Shown: piece by piece, positions 31,230 through 42,273 of the stretch
Position numbering within the stretch: the stretch's first letter is position 1
Layout: each line of letters begins with the position of its first letter
Assembly: GCA_949592205.1 (NCBI GenBank)
Contig: CATIUR010000004.1
Location: 64,887,837-64,951,836, forward strand
Source of the DNA: Helichrysum umbraculigerum
Lineage: Eukaryota; Streptophyta; Magnoliopsida; Asterales; Asteraceae
Reading direction: 5' to 3'
DNA: 64,000 nucleotides
Notes under the pieces: generated by a model
Told to the model about the DNA's origin: nothing
Seen by the model: the letters and a program-made list of their open reading frames with translations, nothing else
The model's database searches: none
Made by a program: the position numbers and the translations under genes

Positions 31230-31936
31230 AATCTAAGAACGTCATTCGAGAAGTACACGAGGGATAGTGCGCCTTGCACTCGGGTCACAAAACAGTGGTC
31301 GCCAAAATCATGCGTATGGGTTACTTTTGGTCATCAATGTACCGAGACGCCGCAGAAATAACCAAACACTGTACCGCATGCCAAATTCACGCTCCTGTAG
31401 CCAGATCCCCTAGACACGATCTGATCCCAGTCACATCTACATGGCTTTTCTACAAATGGGGCGTCGATAATGTGGGACCTTTCCCACCTGACCACGGTAC
31501 TTTACCAAGTGGGTTGAGGCGAAGCCGTTGGTGTCCATCAGCGGCAAGCAGGTTCGCAACTTTGTATGGGATAACATTGTGTGTCGGTTTAGTATCCCAC
31601 ACAAAATCGTTACTGATAACGGGAAACAATTTGCTGAGAACCCATTCAAAGCTTGGTGCTCGGAGCTCAATATCAAGCAGACACTAACTTTGGTCTATCA
31701 CCCACAAGCTAATGGGCAAGTTGAAGTTACAAACAGGGACCTAGTTACCGGCATTAAGGCCAGACTTGGTGACAGTCATACTGGTTGGGTTGACGAGTTG
31801 CCTAATGTCTTATGGGCACACTGCACTACACCGTAGGAAAGCACCTGTGAAACCCCTTTCAGCCTTGTCTACGGTTGCGAGGCGGTCATCCCGGCAGAAA
31901 TCAGCGTTCTCAGTGAAAGAATCATCAACTTCACTG
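31230..31936 (+). pseudogene. Tat integrase remnant
   Basis: Zinc site: a TAG at 31265 just before CALHSGHKTV, then TKHCTACQ. The DDE core is split: WGVDNVGPFPPDHG is followed, after a small deletion and frame change, by YFTKWVEAKPL, then VTDNGKQF and HPQANGQVEVTNR. Another TAG lies at 31834. Confidence 0.75.
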
Positions 31937-31947
31937 AAGACTGAAGC

Positions 31948-32218
31948 ATGGCCGCACAACAGAAGAATCTCCACATGTTGGAAGAGCGCAGAGAAATGGC
32001 TGATGTGCGCCAAGCAACGAGCAAGCAGAAAATGGCCCGCTACTACAACAAGCGTGTGCACCCGCTCTCTTTTCAAGTTGGGGACTTCGTCTGGCGCAAC
32101 AACGAGGCCAGCAAGTCGGAGAACATCGGTAAACTAGGGCAGCGCTGGGAAGGCCCATACCAAGTTTTGGAAGCAAATGCAAATGGCTCCTACCTTCTGG
32201 TCACTCTGGATGTCAAGT
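31948..32218 (+). pseudogene. Tat integrase C-terminal tail
   Basis: In one frame: ARYYNKRVHPLSFQVGDFVW and WEGPYQVLEANANGSYLL, the usual end of Tat integrases. Homology stops at about 32218, where an Athila-like LTR start is joined. Confidence 0.7.
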
Positions 32219-32594
32219 TGATATCACGTAAAAAGTCACGTTTTTACCACCGATATCTCTCTCATTTTGAAACTATATTTATCATTTGGACTCAAATAAA
32301 CACACAAATCAATGAGAATCTGTCAAGAAGATCAAAATGAAGATGCACGAGAAAAATCAAGTAAAACGGACGAAAAACGAAGATTCCACGCACATTTGAA
32401 GATTCAAGACATCCGAAACAAGATTTAGAGACAAAGTACCCATCACCAGGATCCATCTTATCCAAGATGTTCGTTTTTAAAATACGAATCCAACAGAAGA
32501 AGAATCAACAAAAACGGACGAAGAATGAAGATTCTACGTACGCCAGAAGATTCAAACGATTCGCACGAGACATCTAAAGATCAGAGACACATCT
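32219..32594 (+). repeat. Athila-like LTR fragment (LTR start)
   Basis: TGATATCACGTAAAAAGTCA resembles the Athila LTR start (TGATAACACGCAAAAAGTCA at 6042) and diverges after about 70 bases. It contains repeated GAAGATTC words. It ends at the chromovirus-like LTR (32595), which probably inserted into it. Confidence 0.5.
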
Positions 32595-33222
32595 TGTAAC
32601 ACCCAGTTCTCGGGTCTGGTAGTATTTTAATATTTTCTGACTATTATTTAATGTGTCGGAAAATAGGTTTGTTGTGTTATTTGAAAATAAATGAGGAAAG
32701 GAGTTAAATAATTTATTGTGACTAGTGAATTATTAATTTTTTTAAATTAATATAGTTGACGGTATAATAAAATAATTTTTCCTCGCAAATGGTTTTTAAG
32801 TTCCATACAATAGATCTAAAAGGGGACAAAACTAGTACACATATTGTATGATATATGTGTAAGATATGTCTGAGACTTCTAAAAACATTCCAGAGAGATC
32901 GAGTGAGCGAGAGAAAAGATCAAAACCCTAGAATCATCATCAATCATCAAAATTCTTAAAGGAAATTACATCTTCTTCTTTTGTTCTTCTTTTGGTCGAA
33001 CCGTACCCACCACAGGGATGATTTTGAGTTGTGAAACAAGGCTCTAGGTGAAATTGAGTTCATATAACTTTGATTCAAGCTTCCAAAACGTGAGTAAATC
33101 ATCCATTGATTATCCTAATCATGTTGTAAGTCTCAATTTCCTGATTTTCCTAAACCTAGATAATGGGTTTTTTAGTATTTGTTAGAATTAGGATGGTTAA
33201 TATGAAATTGAAGCTTGTTATG
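32595..33222 (+). repeat. 5' LTR of a chromovirus-like element, first part
   Basis: Starts TGTAACACCCAGTTC. With 48676-50193 it makes one LTR of about 2.15 kb; the two parts are separated by a CACTA insertion that duplicated ATG. A CT/GA-rich leader and CATCATCA words lie at 32890-32960. Confidence 0.7.
33220..33222. repeat. CACTA target duplication ATG (left)
   Basis: ATG directly before CACTACAAGAA, and ATG again at 48676-48678 after TTCTTGTAGTG. CACTA elements make 3-bp duplications. Confidence 0.85.
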
Positions 33223-33850
33223 CACTACAAGAAACAAGACGATTACCCACGAATTTTACCCACTAATACTCATTCGTGGGTATACAACCACAGATTACCC
33301 ACAAATTAACCATGATTGGAGATTTAATTTGTTGATCAAAAAACCCTCAAATTTCCCACGCATTTACCCACAAAATTACACATGGAATTTTTTTCCGAGT
33401 CTAAATGGTGACTAAACTAACGAGTTTAAAATATTTCACACAGACTACCCTCAAATTAAGTTCTCATGGGTAAATATATGGGTAATATCATGTGTAAATG
33501 TGTGTGACGTACAAATTACACACAACATTTGTGATCGTGGGTAATTTTACGTGGCTAAATTGTGGGTAAATATATATACACGGTTTCACCAATGACTCAT
33601 TTCCGAGGGTATTTTGCCATGTGTACTTTTATGTGAGGAATGTATGGGTAAATATGCACCCACCATTTTAGACATGTTTTATTTATGTGACTTCTTAATT
33701 TTATGGGTAAAATTGTGGGTATACATATATCCATGACTCTTAATGTTACTATGTGTATTTTGTTGTGTGTAACTTCACATTCATTTTTCTATGAGTATTC
33801 GGTGTTGACAAATTTTTGTGGGTATTTTGCGGCTAAATATATAAGAAACA
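33223..33850. repeat. CACTA 5' subterminal repeats
   Basis: Dense GTGGGTA / TACCCAC words in both orientations (for example TTACCCACGAATT at 33242, TTCGTGGGTATA at 33272). In En/Spm such repeats bind the TnpA protein. A plus-strand ORF here (33215-33415) is not considered a gene. Confidence 0.75.
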
Positions 33851-34885
33851 AGTTGTATTGAGTTATTATATGGATCAAACTAATCAAATAAATTAAGTTA
33901 ACTTATTGTTAGTTTCTATTTTTTTTAGCATTCCCATGGGATCATGATTACATAAAAACTTAACTATAGACACCATTATTTAAATGGAGTATAAATCATA
34001 AATCAAAATTATCCAAAGTAGCCAATACCTATGGTTCCATAAACAATTCAACTAAATACACAGACTCCTACGATTTGCAACTATTAATTAAAATTTAAGT
34101 ATTTCTTATACTCCAATGTATATGTATATTAGAAATAAATTAGCTTTTTTTTGGATATTTTATTTCAGGAACCACATCCATGTCCTGATGATGTCCATAC
34201 TCGATCTTTTAATCACCATTTTATAAAATGGAAATTCACGATGTCCAACTAAAACCGATTACGAAATTGAAGGTGTGAATCGATGAAAGTTCAGTTTGTA
34301 ACCTCTTCAATCTCCCACAGGTATGTTAATCATCAAATTTGTTTGCTTGTTAAGTAGAAACCGAATGAACAATACCAACTACTGATTTTTTTTTTTGTAT
34401 TCTCATTCTATGCTCCATTACATTGAATATATAATCGAGTATGATGCATTAGACTCACTTTCTTCTATGATGGCAATAGTAATTGAACTTGTTATCTTGT
34501 AAACAAACTTCCATGAACCGCATACCAGGTGTATGATAAAATGCCTAAGTGGAATGATATAAAATTGAACACTAATGTGATGCGTGTGTTTGTACTTTAA
34601 TCAATGGAGACTTGAAGACTATTATTATAATATCAAGGTTATGTTCTTAGTTTTTGTGGATGTGCTTCAACAAGCATTATGGGTTGGCTTAGTTATGTAC
34701 TGTAATTTTCTTGAAAATTTATGTAGTTAAGGTATACAAGTGGAATAATATTATTTCATGAGGTTCACAATAACAATTTAAATTGGTGCTTACGATGCAG
34801 GTACCCACTGGAAGAAAATGTTTCTTGTCAACAATTTTACATAAATATAGTGTAATTTGACATCGACCAATAATAGAGTTTCAAG
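33851..34885 (+). other. CACTA 5' non-coding region
   Basis: AT-rich leader and probable introns (CTCCCACAG|GTATG near 34321, GATGCAG|GTACCC near 34800). No ORF of note before the transposase start. Confidence 0.45.
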
Positions 34886-35313
34886 ATGAGAACCGATCGA
34901 GAATGGATGTATAAAAGACATTTAGAAGGTCGTAGATACACTAATCCCGAATTCATAGATGGAGTTGTATCATTTGTGGATCACGCTTGTCAGCAATCAA
35001 CCTGCATGGATAATGATAAAATAAGGTGTCCTTGTCGTATATGTCAAAACCGAAAGTATCAATTCCCAGAAGACGTAAAGTTGCACCTTGTAAAGAAGGG
35101 GTTTGTAAAAGACTACTATCAGTGGGTTTGTCATGAGGAACCATTTGTTGGATCGAGTTCTACCCAATCACATTGTAATACCTCAGATATTGGAGATGAA
35201 GTAGGGTCAAATCCATACCGCAACATGGTTATAGATGCAATTGGTCATGATTTTAACCCTCATTCTGATGAGAATGTTGTCGAGCCACCAGACCCGAAAA
35301 CTCAAAAGTTATA
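34886..35313 (+). pseudogene. tnp2-like CACTA transposase, 5' part (split by retroelement)
   Basis: ATG at 34886. The first about 85 residues form a transposase-associated zinc domain (REWMYKRHLEGRRYTNPEF, C-x-C cluster IRCPCRICQN, VKLHLVKKGFVKDYYQW). The frame runs to 35313, where the LTR of the gag-only element enters (open reading continues into the LTR to 35410 by chance). It resumes at 45322: with one TTATA copy removed, the two halves are in frame. This is the N-terminal half of the En/Spm TNP2 class that cuts at the CACTA ends. Confidence 0.88.
35309..35313. repeat. Target duplication TTATA (left)
   Basis: TTATA before the LTR start TGTGACACCC, repeated at 45322-45326 after the right LTR. 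Confidence 0.92.
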
Positions 35314-38300
35314 TGTGACACCCCCAAATTTAATGATTTGCGGAAGCGAGTTTTGGGTGCCACTAATCAAATATCAAAACACCAAAGTACAAGCAAACGA
35401 CTCTAAATGAGACGTTTTAGAAAATACATTACATTACAATACGTTACCAAAAGTAGTACAAGGTTTTAAGTTATAAGTAGTACATCATTAGCGAGTTCGC
35501 AAAGTTATTCAAAAGATTTTAAACACATAATCAAGGTACAAAAGATAATGCCAATAAAATCTTCAAGTGTTTATGCATGCGACTCGTACTAGCCTAGCAT
35601 ACCCTGCGGCCATCCTACTGTTGCTGAGTGCCTGAGAATACATCACTAAAAAGGTCAACCAAAAGGTTGGTGAATCTCACAGGTTTGTATTATACAGTAA
35701 TAAGCAGTTTTGCGTAAATCAATAAGTAAATCATCACAATAAGTAAAACAGTAAAGTATAATTGTACAATAGTAGTAAATCGGTAACCAAGTATTTCATA
35801 AGTACAGTAAGGTCGGTATAGTCGGTCATGTCATGAGCCATCATAGTCGAAGCTTAACATGTCTGTAATTTGCCCCCGTGAGCACTAATCCAAAAATACT
35901 CATATAAAACGAATAAGAAACGCCTGTTTATACTAGTGCGGTTCGTGGTGGCGCTACCACCCCAGGCGGGGATTGTCAGTCCCATATGGATCCATATACT
36001 AAAATTCGCGCTTATCGTATAATTGACGACTATGATTCAGAGGACTTCATTGGATTAAAAGTAAACTCATGCTATTCAGTAAGGTAATACGTCGGTAAGT
36101 AAGTAAATCAGTAACACAATACATTTGTATATGTATTCAAATCAGTAAGCAATTTAGTCAGTAAAACAATACATTTGTATATGTATAAAGTCAGTAAGTA
36201 AATAAGTCTGTAAAATAATACATTTGTATATGTATTAAAGTCGGTAGAATAATACATTTTGTAATTGTATTAAAGTCGGTAGAATAATACATTTTGTAAT
36301 TGTATTAAAGTCGGTAGAATAATATATTTTGTAATTGTATTAGTAATTCAAGTAATTTTGATAAACAATCACTTTTCATAAACATGTACATACAGTAAAC
36401 AAGTAATATCAGTAATTAAATACATTTAGTAAACAAGTGATGCATCTCCCCCAAAGTAAAACAGTAAAAAGGGGCAGTGAGACTCACCTGTAGAGCAAGC
36501 AACCCTAAAGTGCGCGTGTGTACCAACGTAATCTCCTAATGTCCTATACACACGATATTATATAATTGTAAGTGTACGTTTAATAAATTATTCGTTGCAC
36601 GTAAGTATATATATCGATATACTTATTAGTTGAATATATATATTCTTATATATATTACTTGTCGTCCTTGAATATATGTATATATATACATATAATTGTA
36701 GTTGTCTTTTCAAAAACATAATTTGTTTGTTACGAATGTTGATTTCGTATATATATATATATTTAGTTATCGTAAATTTATACATATACGTATATACATA
36801 CCAAAACATAGTTTGTATAAAAGTATTTTTATCCGTTCTAAATGTTTTCCATATCATTTAATGACTCTCTGTATAGTTACTACGCGTTCAAACCATTATG
36901 CACCTAGTTTTCCATTATGCACCTAGTTCAAACCATTATGCACCTAGTTTTCCATTATGCACCTAGTTTTTCTATTATGCACATACTGTAAATTAGGGTC
37001 CTGGAGGTTGCTAATGAATCAATTTGCAATTTGATTTCATATTAAGTTCATATATGTTGTCATTTACAAGATATACGTATTAATATTGGTTTGTATGACG
37101 TATTCGTATTATAAAATTACACAAGTCAGGTCAGACATCAAATTAGACATCACAAGTATTGCATTTAATTATTTGATTATCATTATTTATTATGATTATT
37201 ATTATAAATATTGTTATTATTATTAATCACAAAAGCAACAGCAGCATATATATACATGTACGCCACGCTTGGAAACAAGAACCAAATTCTTGTAATGAGT
37301 TTGGTTTTTATCAAATCATCATCATCACCAACAATTTCATTCTTGCTTAGTTTTGATTAGCTTTTGTTTTCACTCTTTCACAATACAAAGTATGTAATAA
37401 TTTTAGACTACAAATTTACAAACGAAATTTAATAACAGAAGTTAAAGATTTTAGGTCCTTACAAAAGAAGTAGAGGAGCCGATGATGATGATGTTGCGAT
37501 AATGATGAAGAAGATGATGAGTTTATTGTTAAAATTTTATGATGATAGAACAACTTGTTATTGCTTGTGGCCTTTGCTTTTTCTTCTGGTTCACTCGATC
37601 ACACACACACAGGGAGCAAAAGAGATGTAGTTGGAAATGAATTATTGGAGTTGAAGAGTAGGTGTATATATAAAATGATTTTTGCTCCATTTTTCAAATG
37701 GAAGTAAGGGGTAACCAGATTATGTCGCCCAGATATTTTCACAAGTGGTAATTGTTTGAGTTTTTAACCCGTTAATTTCGGGTACGGGTATAATTAGTTG
37801 TACACCGGGTACAAATTAATTGAACGTTAGCTTAAATTTTATTTTAAACTTAATAATGGCTAATTATAAATGTGAAATACTTTACTGAAATAATCATTAA
37901 AATTATTTAAAGTATTTATGTGATATGTTTTATTGGGTGCCAAATTTCAGTTGAATTTCGAGATAATATTTTGAAGTAATCTTCCAAATACTAAAACAGT
38001 AATGAGAAAATAAATACTTTTAGAATTTTGACCTCTAGGCACGTTGTGTAATTGTTTCTGTTCGAAATATAATACACTTTATGTTTTCAGTATTAAAAGT
38101 GTCTTTAAATTTTCTGTTGAGTAAATAATTACTATCCTCACCAATAATATATTATTTAGAAAAGTTTTGCATAACGTTTGTATTTTAGTTCACGCGTTCT
38201 TTTAGATTCGTATGTACAAGATTATTAAATAATCTTTTCATGTTACATATATACATTTATATATGTAATACTTGTATCCTTTGGTATTGAGCGTATATCA

Positions 38301-38361
38301 TACGCGAGATAAAAGTTTAAATTTGGCGCGAAATTTGGGTCATTTTTGACCGGGTGTCACA
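35314..38361 (-). repeat. Left LTR (3' LTR in element sense), 3048 bp
   Basis: Offset to the right LTR is a constant 6960 bases from first to last base, with no difference seen by eye. It contains repeats with AATACATTTTGTAATTGTATT (36230-36350) and a phased array ATTATGCACCTAGTT (36895-36980). AT-rich ORFs in it are not genes. Confidence 0.95.
36895..36980 (-). repeat. Five ATTATGCACCTAGTT units at 19-21 bp
   Basis: ATTATGCAC starts at 36895, 36914, 36935, 36954 and 36974 (spacing 19, 21, 19, 20). Linkers alternate between TTCC and TTCAAACC. The twin array in the right LTR is 43855-43940. Confidence 0.85.
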
Positions 38362-39042
38362 TTCTCCCCTTGTTAGGAGAATTTCGTCCCGAAATTCGTT
38401 CGTAGTATTTATCGTTGTATTCAAGTTATAGTATGTGTATATTCTAAGGAAGTGTGGAAGCGACACAACACTTATCTAGCGTTGTCTTCCTCCCCTTGTT
38501 GAACTAATGCCCTACTGGCCATTAAAGGAATAGAGGAAGTGTGTTGTAATGTAGTTTACCAGTTTGTCGGTAGGACAAGGTCAGTTGGTAAGTAAGTCGC
38601 TAAGGTGTAGCTACGCTTTGTACTAGTAGCCTAAAGTAATGTAGTAAATTCCATTGTATTCATACAGTTTGTAGTAATCAGTAGCGTCGTAGCTTAACTT
38701 AGACTCTATCAGTCTCATATAGAAACGAAGTGATTTAGCACAAATTAGTTTTATGTGGAATGTTACCCAAAATATATTTTTATGTGGGATGTTACCCAGT
38801 AAATAAAAGTTAACCAGTATGTTTTTCGGTATAAAACAGTGTATGATATGTTATTCTTATACATATGCAAGCTAAACCTTGTCTCATAAAGAAACTATAG
38901 AACCTAAATTGACATTTTTCCCTAACTCTATCGTACCCTTAGAATCTAGGGAAAACATAGAAGCATTCAACCAACAAGCAAGATCTACCAAGGCAATCTG
39001 TATATAGGCGGTCGGTAATGGTCAGTGACGTCATAGTATGGG
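38362..39042 (-). other. PPT and 3' UTR of the gag-only element
   Basis: In element sense, the PPT AAGGGGAGAA is at 38362-38371, directly before the 3' LTR. The rest is non-coding and homologous to 1-529. Confidence 0.75.
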
Positions 39043-40071
39043 TTAAACTCTATCAGTTTCATATAGAATTAAGTTATTACGTGGAAGCGTACCCTTAATG
39101 TTGTTTGGATTAAACTTAGTCTCACTGACATTGCTTGTCAGGATTTCTCCTCGAGAGTTCTTTTCTTCACTGTTGACACTCTCATCAGCCAGTAGTGGGC
39201 AATTAGTTTTATAGTGTCCAGCAGTTCCACACTTAAAGCAAACCTTCAAGGCTTTAGAATCTTTGCCCTTAAGAGGGAATTTGCAGTCCTTAACTTGGTG
39301 CCCAAATACTTTGCATCGGCTGCAGGGCGCGATACAAGATCCTTTGTGGTGCCGGTTGCATAGCGAGCAGAAGGTTAGGTTTCCCTTGTAAGTACTAACT
39401 ATTTTTACTTTCTTCGCCTGAGGTACAGCAGGATTGTAGATGGAAATTTCTTCCAAATTCCTCTTACAGTTTGCCACTCTTGGTTCAGTATTCTCCTCAA
39501 CAGGGTTATTATGCTGAGTCAATTGAGATGTCGGGCTGTCAACTACAACATTCGCATTTTGAATAGTCGGGTGAAGTAGCATCGACTGTCTTAGGCTGTT
39601 TTCCATTGTCAGCATGCGTAGTTCGTATTCGTGGGCGCGCCTTTCACTCTGGTAAGCAATTTGTCGGAGATCAATGATGTCTTTTCGTGCTTCGGTCAAC
39701 TGACTTCGGAACAAGTCAAGGGTTTCCTTAAGGAAGTGAACAACTTCCGTGCCTATGTTACTAGTAGTAGGTGTATCAAGAAGGGCTGTAGTAGTGTCAA
39801 AGGTAGTAGTAGTGGTGTTATCAGTAGTGAGGTTAAGATCAGAATTTGGTCGAGCTGCCCCAATAGTTTCTTTGATAGAAATCACTGCAGATTCTGTTGT
39901 TAATTCAGTCAGGTGTCTCTCAGTTTCTTTCACCGACATCATTTCCTCTGACGCCTCCTCAATTTCTAGCCTCAACTCGCTATCCAAAGTGAGGAGGTAG
40001 GGAAACATCACATGCTCCTCACTGAGCTGATCGTCATCCGACGTGCAGTTGTTAGCAGAGTGCTTAGTCAT
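39043..40071 (-). CDS. Second zinc-knuckle ORF (342 aa), unknown, gag-like
   Basis: ATG at 40071. The N-terminal third is acidic and Thr-rich (about residues 20-100). A predicted coiled-coil lies at about 110-165 (FRSQLTEARKDIIDLRQIA, ERRAHEYELRML). The C-terminal third has a nucleocapsid-like cluster: CSLCNRHHKGSC, CSRCKVFGHQVKDCK and CFKCGTAGHYKTNCP. The spacing of these knuckles copies that of the gag ORF next to it (CSKCSLHYDGAC, CTKCKRFGHVAKDCK, CYECNGTGHFRKDCP), so it is likely a duplicated and diverged gag C-terminus joined to a new coiled-coil front. It sits exactly where pol should be. It is intact, with no stop, which suggests recent use. A role in RNA binding or particle assembly is inference. 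Confidence 0.75.
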   Translation of the reverse strand: MTKHSANNCTSDDDQLSEEHVMFPYLLTLDSELRLEIEEASEEMMSVKETERHLTELTTESAVISIKETIGAARPNSDLNLTTDNTTTTTFDTTTALLDTPTTSNIGTEVVHFLKETLDLFRSQLTEARKDIIDLRQIAYQSERRAHEYELRMLTMENSLRQSMLLHPTIQNANVVVDSPTSQLTQHNNPVEENTEPRVANCKRNLEEISIYNPAVPQAKKVKIVSTYKGNLTFCSLCNRHHKGSCIAPCSRCKVFGHQVKDCKFPLKGKDSKALKVCFKCGTAGHYKTNCPLLADESVNSEEKNSRGEILTSNVSETKFNPNNIKGTLPRNNLILYETDRV

Positions 40072-40473
40072 TTCCTACAGTTAGATGTTTCGTGTTACGG
40101 TGATATTTTGGTAGTTATTTCCAATTGTCCCAAAGACACATAGAATCTCATATCACACAATCAGGTCATAATCATCACAAGTTAATACAATTAAAATAGA
40201 TAAGAAATGCACACCCCAAGTATTGGATGATTTCACTAATGACCTAAAGTAGCCTATCGATTCCTAATTCTATCGTGTACTTAGAATCTAGGTGACACAA
40301 AAGTAGTTAAGCAGTAAGTAAGATCTTCCAAAGTAAGTAGCATAAAGGTAGTAGGGTTATTTGTATGCAAATGTACCAGTGTTGAGCAAATCAGCAAGCC
40401 TCGGGTTTGGGTCTTCCCTAGCGTTGAGTACGTAGAATCTTCCTTTAGCAGAGTTGTTGTTTTTGTTTTTCAG
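40072..40473 (-). other. Spacer between gag and second ORF
   Basis: Holds the out-of-use gag-protease linker (about 40373-40470) and then non-coding DNA with the deletion point where pol is missing. Confidence 0.55.
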
Positions 40474-41439
40474 CTAAGGGCAATCCTTCCTGAAATGCCC
40501 GGTACCATTGCACTCATAACAAGTCTTGGGTGCAGAAGTGTTGGTACCAGTGGCGGCTGTCTTGCAGTCTTTGGCCACGTGCCCAAATCTCTTGCATTTG
40601 GTGCAAGGACACGCACCATCATAATGAAGGCTACATTTTGAGCAAAAGGGTTTGCTTCCCTTATACTCCTTCTTGTCGCCCGAGCCAGTTGGGTAGGTTT
40701 TAACAGCATCAATCTTCTTGTTGGAGGTGTTGGGGTTTCCTTCCCACTTACGCTTGCCAGTGCTTCCAGTAGGTGTTACAGATGTCTCGCGCCTGACTAC
40801 TTGCGCCATGAGCTCATGTGCCATACGAATAGCACTCTGAATAGTTCCAGGTTTTGACGAAGTAACATTCCCTTGAATATCCTTCGGGAGTCCACGGATG
40901 TACCTCTCAATCCGCTTACGTTCAGGATCTACCATAGATGGGCAGAGAAGAGCGAGTTGCTGAAATCGGGTTGTATAACCGATGATGTCAGTACCCTGAA
41001 CGGTCAAGTGCCAGAATTCGTCTTCCAGCCTCTGGAGTTCCTCATTGGGACAGTACTCATCCCTTAGCATCCTTTTCAGTTCTTCCCATGGGATTCCATA
41101 TGCAGCATCAATTCCCACAGACTGAATGTACGAGTTCCACCACGTCAGAGCACTTTCCAGAAATGTACAGGTGGCATATTTAACTTGGCAGTCTTCCGAG
41201 CAGTTACTGATCCTAAAGACTGACTCCATTCTTTCAATCCACCTGATTAATCCAATGGCACCTTCCGTGCCCTTAAAGTTCAGAGGTTTGCACTTGAGGA
41301 AGTCATTGTAGCTGCAGGGTTTAGCAACAGGAGCATCGTTCACTGACGGTGATGATCGAGTAGCTAGAGCTTCGGCTACTCCTTGAGAAACAAATCGTGC
41401 GAGTTCAGCCGCGCTGAAAGATTGTCTTTTTGGTGGCAT
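40474..41439 (-). CDS. gag: Gag of the gag-only element (321 aa)
   Basis: ATG at 41439. Retrotransposon gag (capsid) domain at about residues 50-190 (FKGTEGAIGLIRWIERMES, WWNSYIQSVGIDAAYGIPW, YTTRFQQLALLCP, YIRGLP) and zinc knuckles at about 265-321. The frame stops with TAG just after the last knuckle (DCP*). Beyond it the same frame still reads AKGRFYVLNAREDPN and LADLLNTGTF, the gag-to-protease link of Tekay elements, and then homology ends: pol is missing from this point. Gag would package the element's RNA; enzymes must come from another copy. Confidence 0.92.
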   Translation of the reverse strand: MPPKRQSFSAAELARFVSQGVAEALATRSSPSVNDAPVAKPCSYNDFLKCKPLNFKGTEGAIGLIRWIERMESVFRISNCSEDCQVKYATCTFLESALTWWNSYIQSVGIDAAYGIPWEELKRMLRDEYCPNEELQRLEDEFWHLTVQGTDIIGYTTRFQQLALLCPSMVDPERKRIERYIRGLPKDIQGNVTSSKPGTIQSAIRMAHELMAQVVRRETSVTPTGSTGKRKWEGNPNTSNKKIDAVKTYPTGSGDKKEYKGSKPFCSKCSLHYDGACPCTKCKRFGHVAKDCKTAATGTNTSAPKTCYECNGTGHFRKDCP

Positions 41440-42273
41440 GTTCCTTCAATAACAGCAAGGAAAAATGTGAGTTTTTTTTTTTTTTTTTTTTGTGTAAGAG
41501 TATGATCATCGTAGTTGTATATATAACAGTAATATATTACAACACAAGTGACAATCAACGGTGTAGAATAATGAAGATTGTAATCATTTAACATGCGAGT
41601 TCAAAAGATTACAAGATTTTGAGTGTTACAAGAGCTGTCGGGGATATTAAGTCCGAACATATATTAGAAGTTATGCGGAATGTGATAGGGAGATAGAAAA
41701 GATATTTGTACTTAGAGGAATACGGAATCAGGATGTTAAACATGATGGGTGAGTGAATGACGGGTCCTCTGATGACCAATTTGTGTAGATTAAGGTGTCG
41801 GAGTTCTTAATCTATTCCTAGGGTAAGTCTATTTCGAAGAGATGACCCTCCCTGTCAGGGCACATCCCGGTACTATTCTTCCTGACTCGATCAACTTACC
41901 ATAGGCAATTTCTTAAGGTGTAACGGAACTATAAGTTTGCTACCAAGTATTGAAGAATATTAATAGGTCTAACAATATAGGTGTAACCCATATATACCTA
42001 TTATCCACCTAGTTATGTCTAGCACAGAACAAGTATGAGTCCCGGTTCTCTCGTGGTCAGAGTCAACTATTACATTGCTGTTCAACATGACCATTTCAAG
42101 TCTCACATCATCTTCATTTAATTGTACATAGTTGATCAAGATATGTTAAATTAAACTTGCATAATGTAATCCCTGAACCAATCATACCTAATAAGGAATA
42201 CTGCCTAACGGTCATAGTCTAGGCCCACTACATGCAACCTAGTTCACTATAACCTTAGGCTCTGATACCAATC
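41440..42273 (-). other. 5' leader of the gag-only element
   Basis: Non-coding leader from PBS to gag start, with a run of 20 T on the plus strand (41472-41491). No ORF. Confidence 0.6.
42258..42270 (-). other. Primer binding site (initiator tRNA-Met type)
   Basis: On the minus strand it reads TGGTATCAGAGCC, three bases inside the LTR. This is the standard PBS matching the 3' end of initiator tRNA-Met, and it fixes the element's direction. Confidence 0.92.

Larger units (their letters stand above)
26030..32218 (+). mobile_element. Degenerate Tat-lineage Ty3/gypsy element
   Basis: Order of parts: 5' LTR to about 26854, PBS-like site, gag, protease, RT, RNase H, a second RNase H (30590-31010), integrase, C-terminal tail. 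The second, archaeal-type RNase H (WELFTDGASS...NNEAEYEAL) between RNase H and integrase marks the Tat (Ogre/Retand) lineage. Many stops and frameshifts are present, so it is an old, dead copy. The 3' LTR is missing; an Athila-like LTR fragment follows at 32219. Confidence 0.85.

Noticed and set aside
33215..33415. 66-codon ORF at the CACTA left end
   Set aside because: It crosses the transposon border and reads the subterminal repeats.
35314..35410. C-terminal end of the transposase ORF past 35313
   Set aside because: This is LTR sequence of the inserted element, read through by chance.
36588..36926. AT-rich ORFs, repeated at 43548-43886
   Set aside because: Tyr/Ile runs from (TA)n DNA within LTRs; repeated only because the LTR is.
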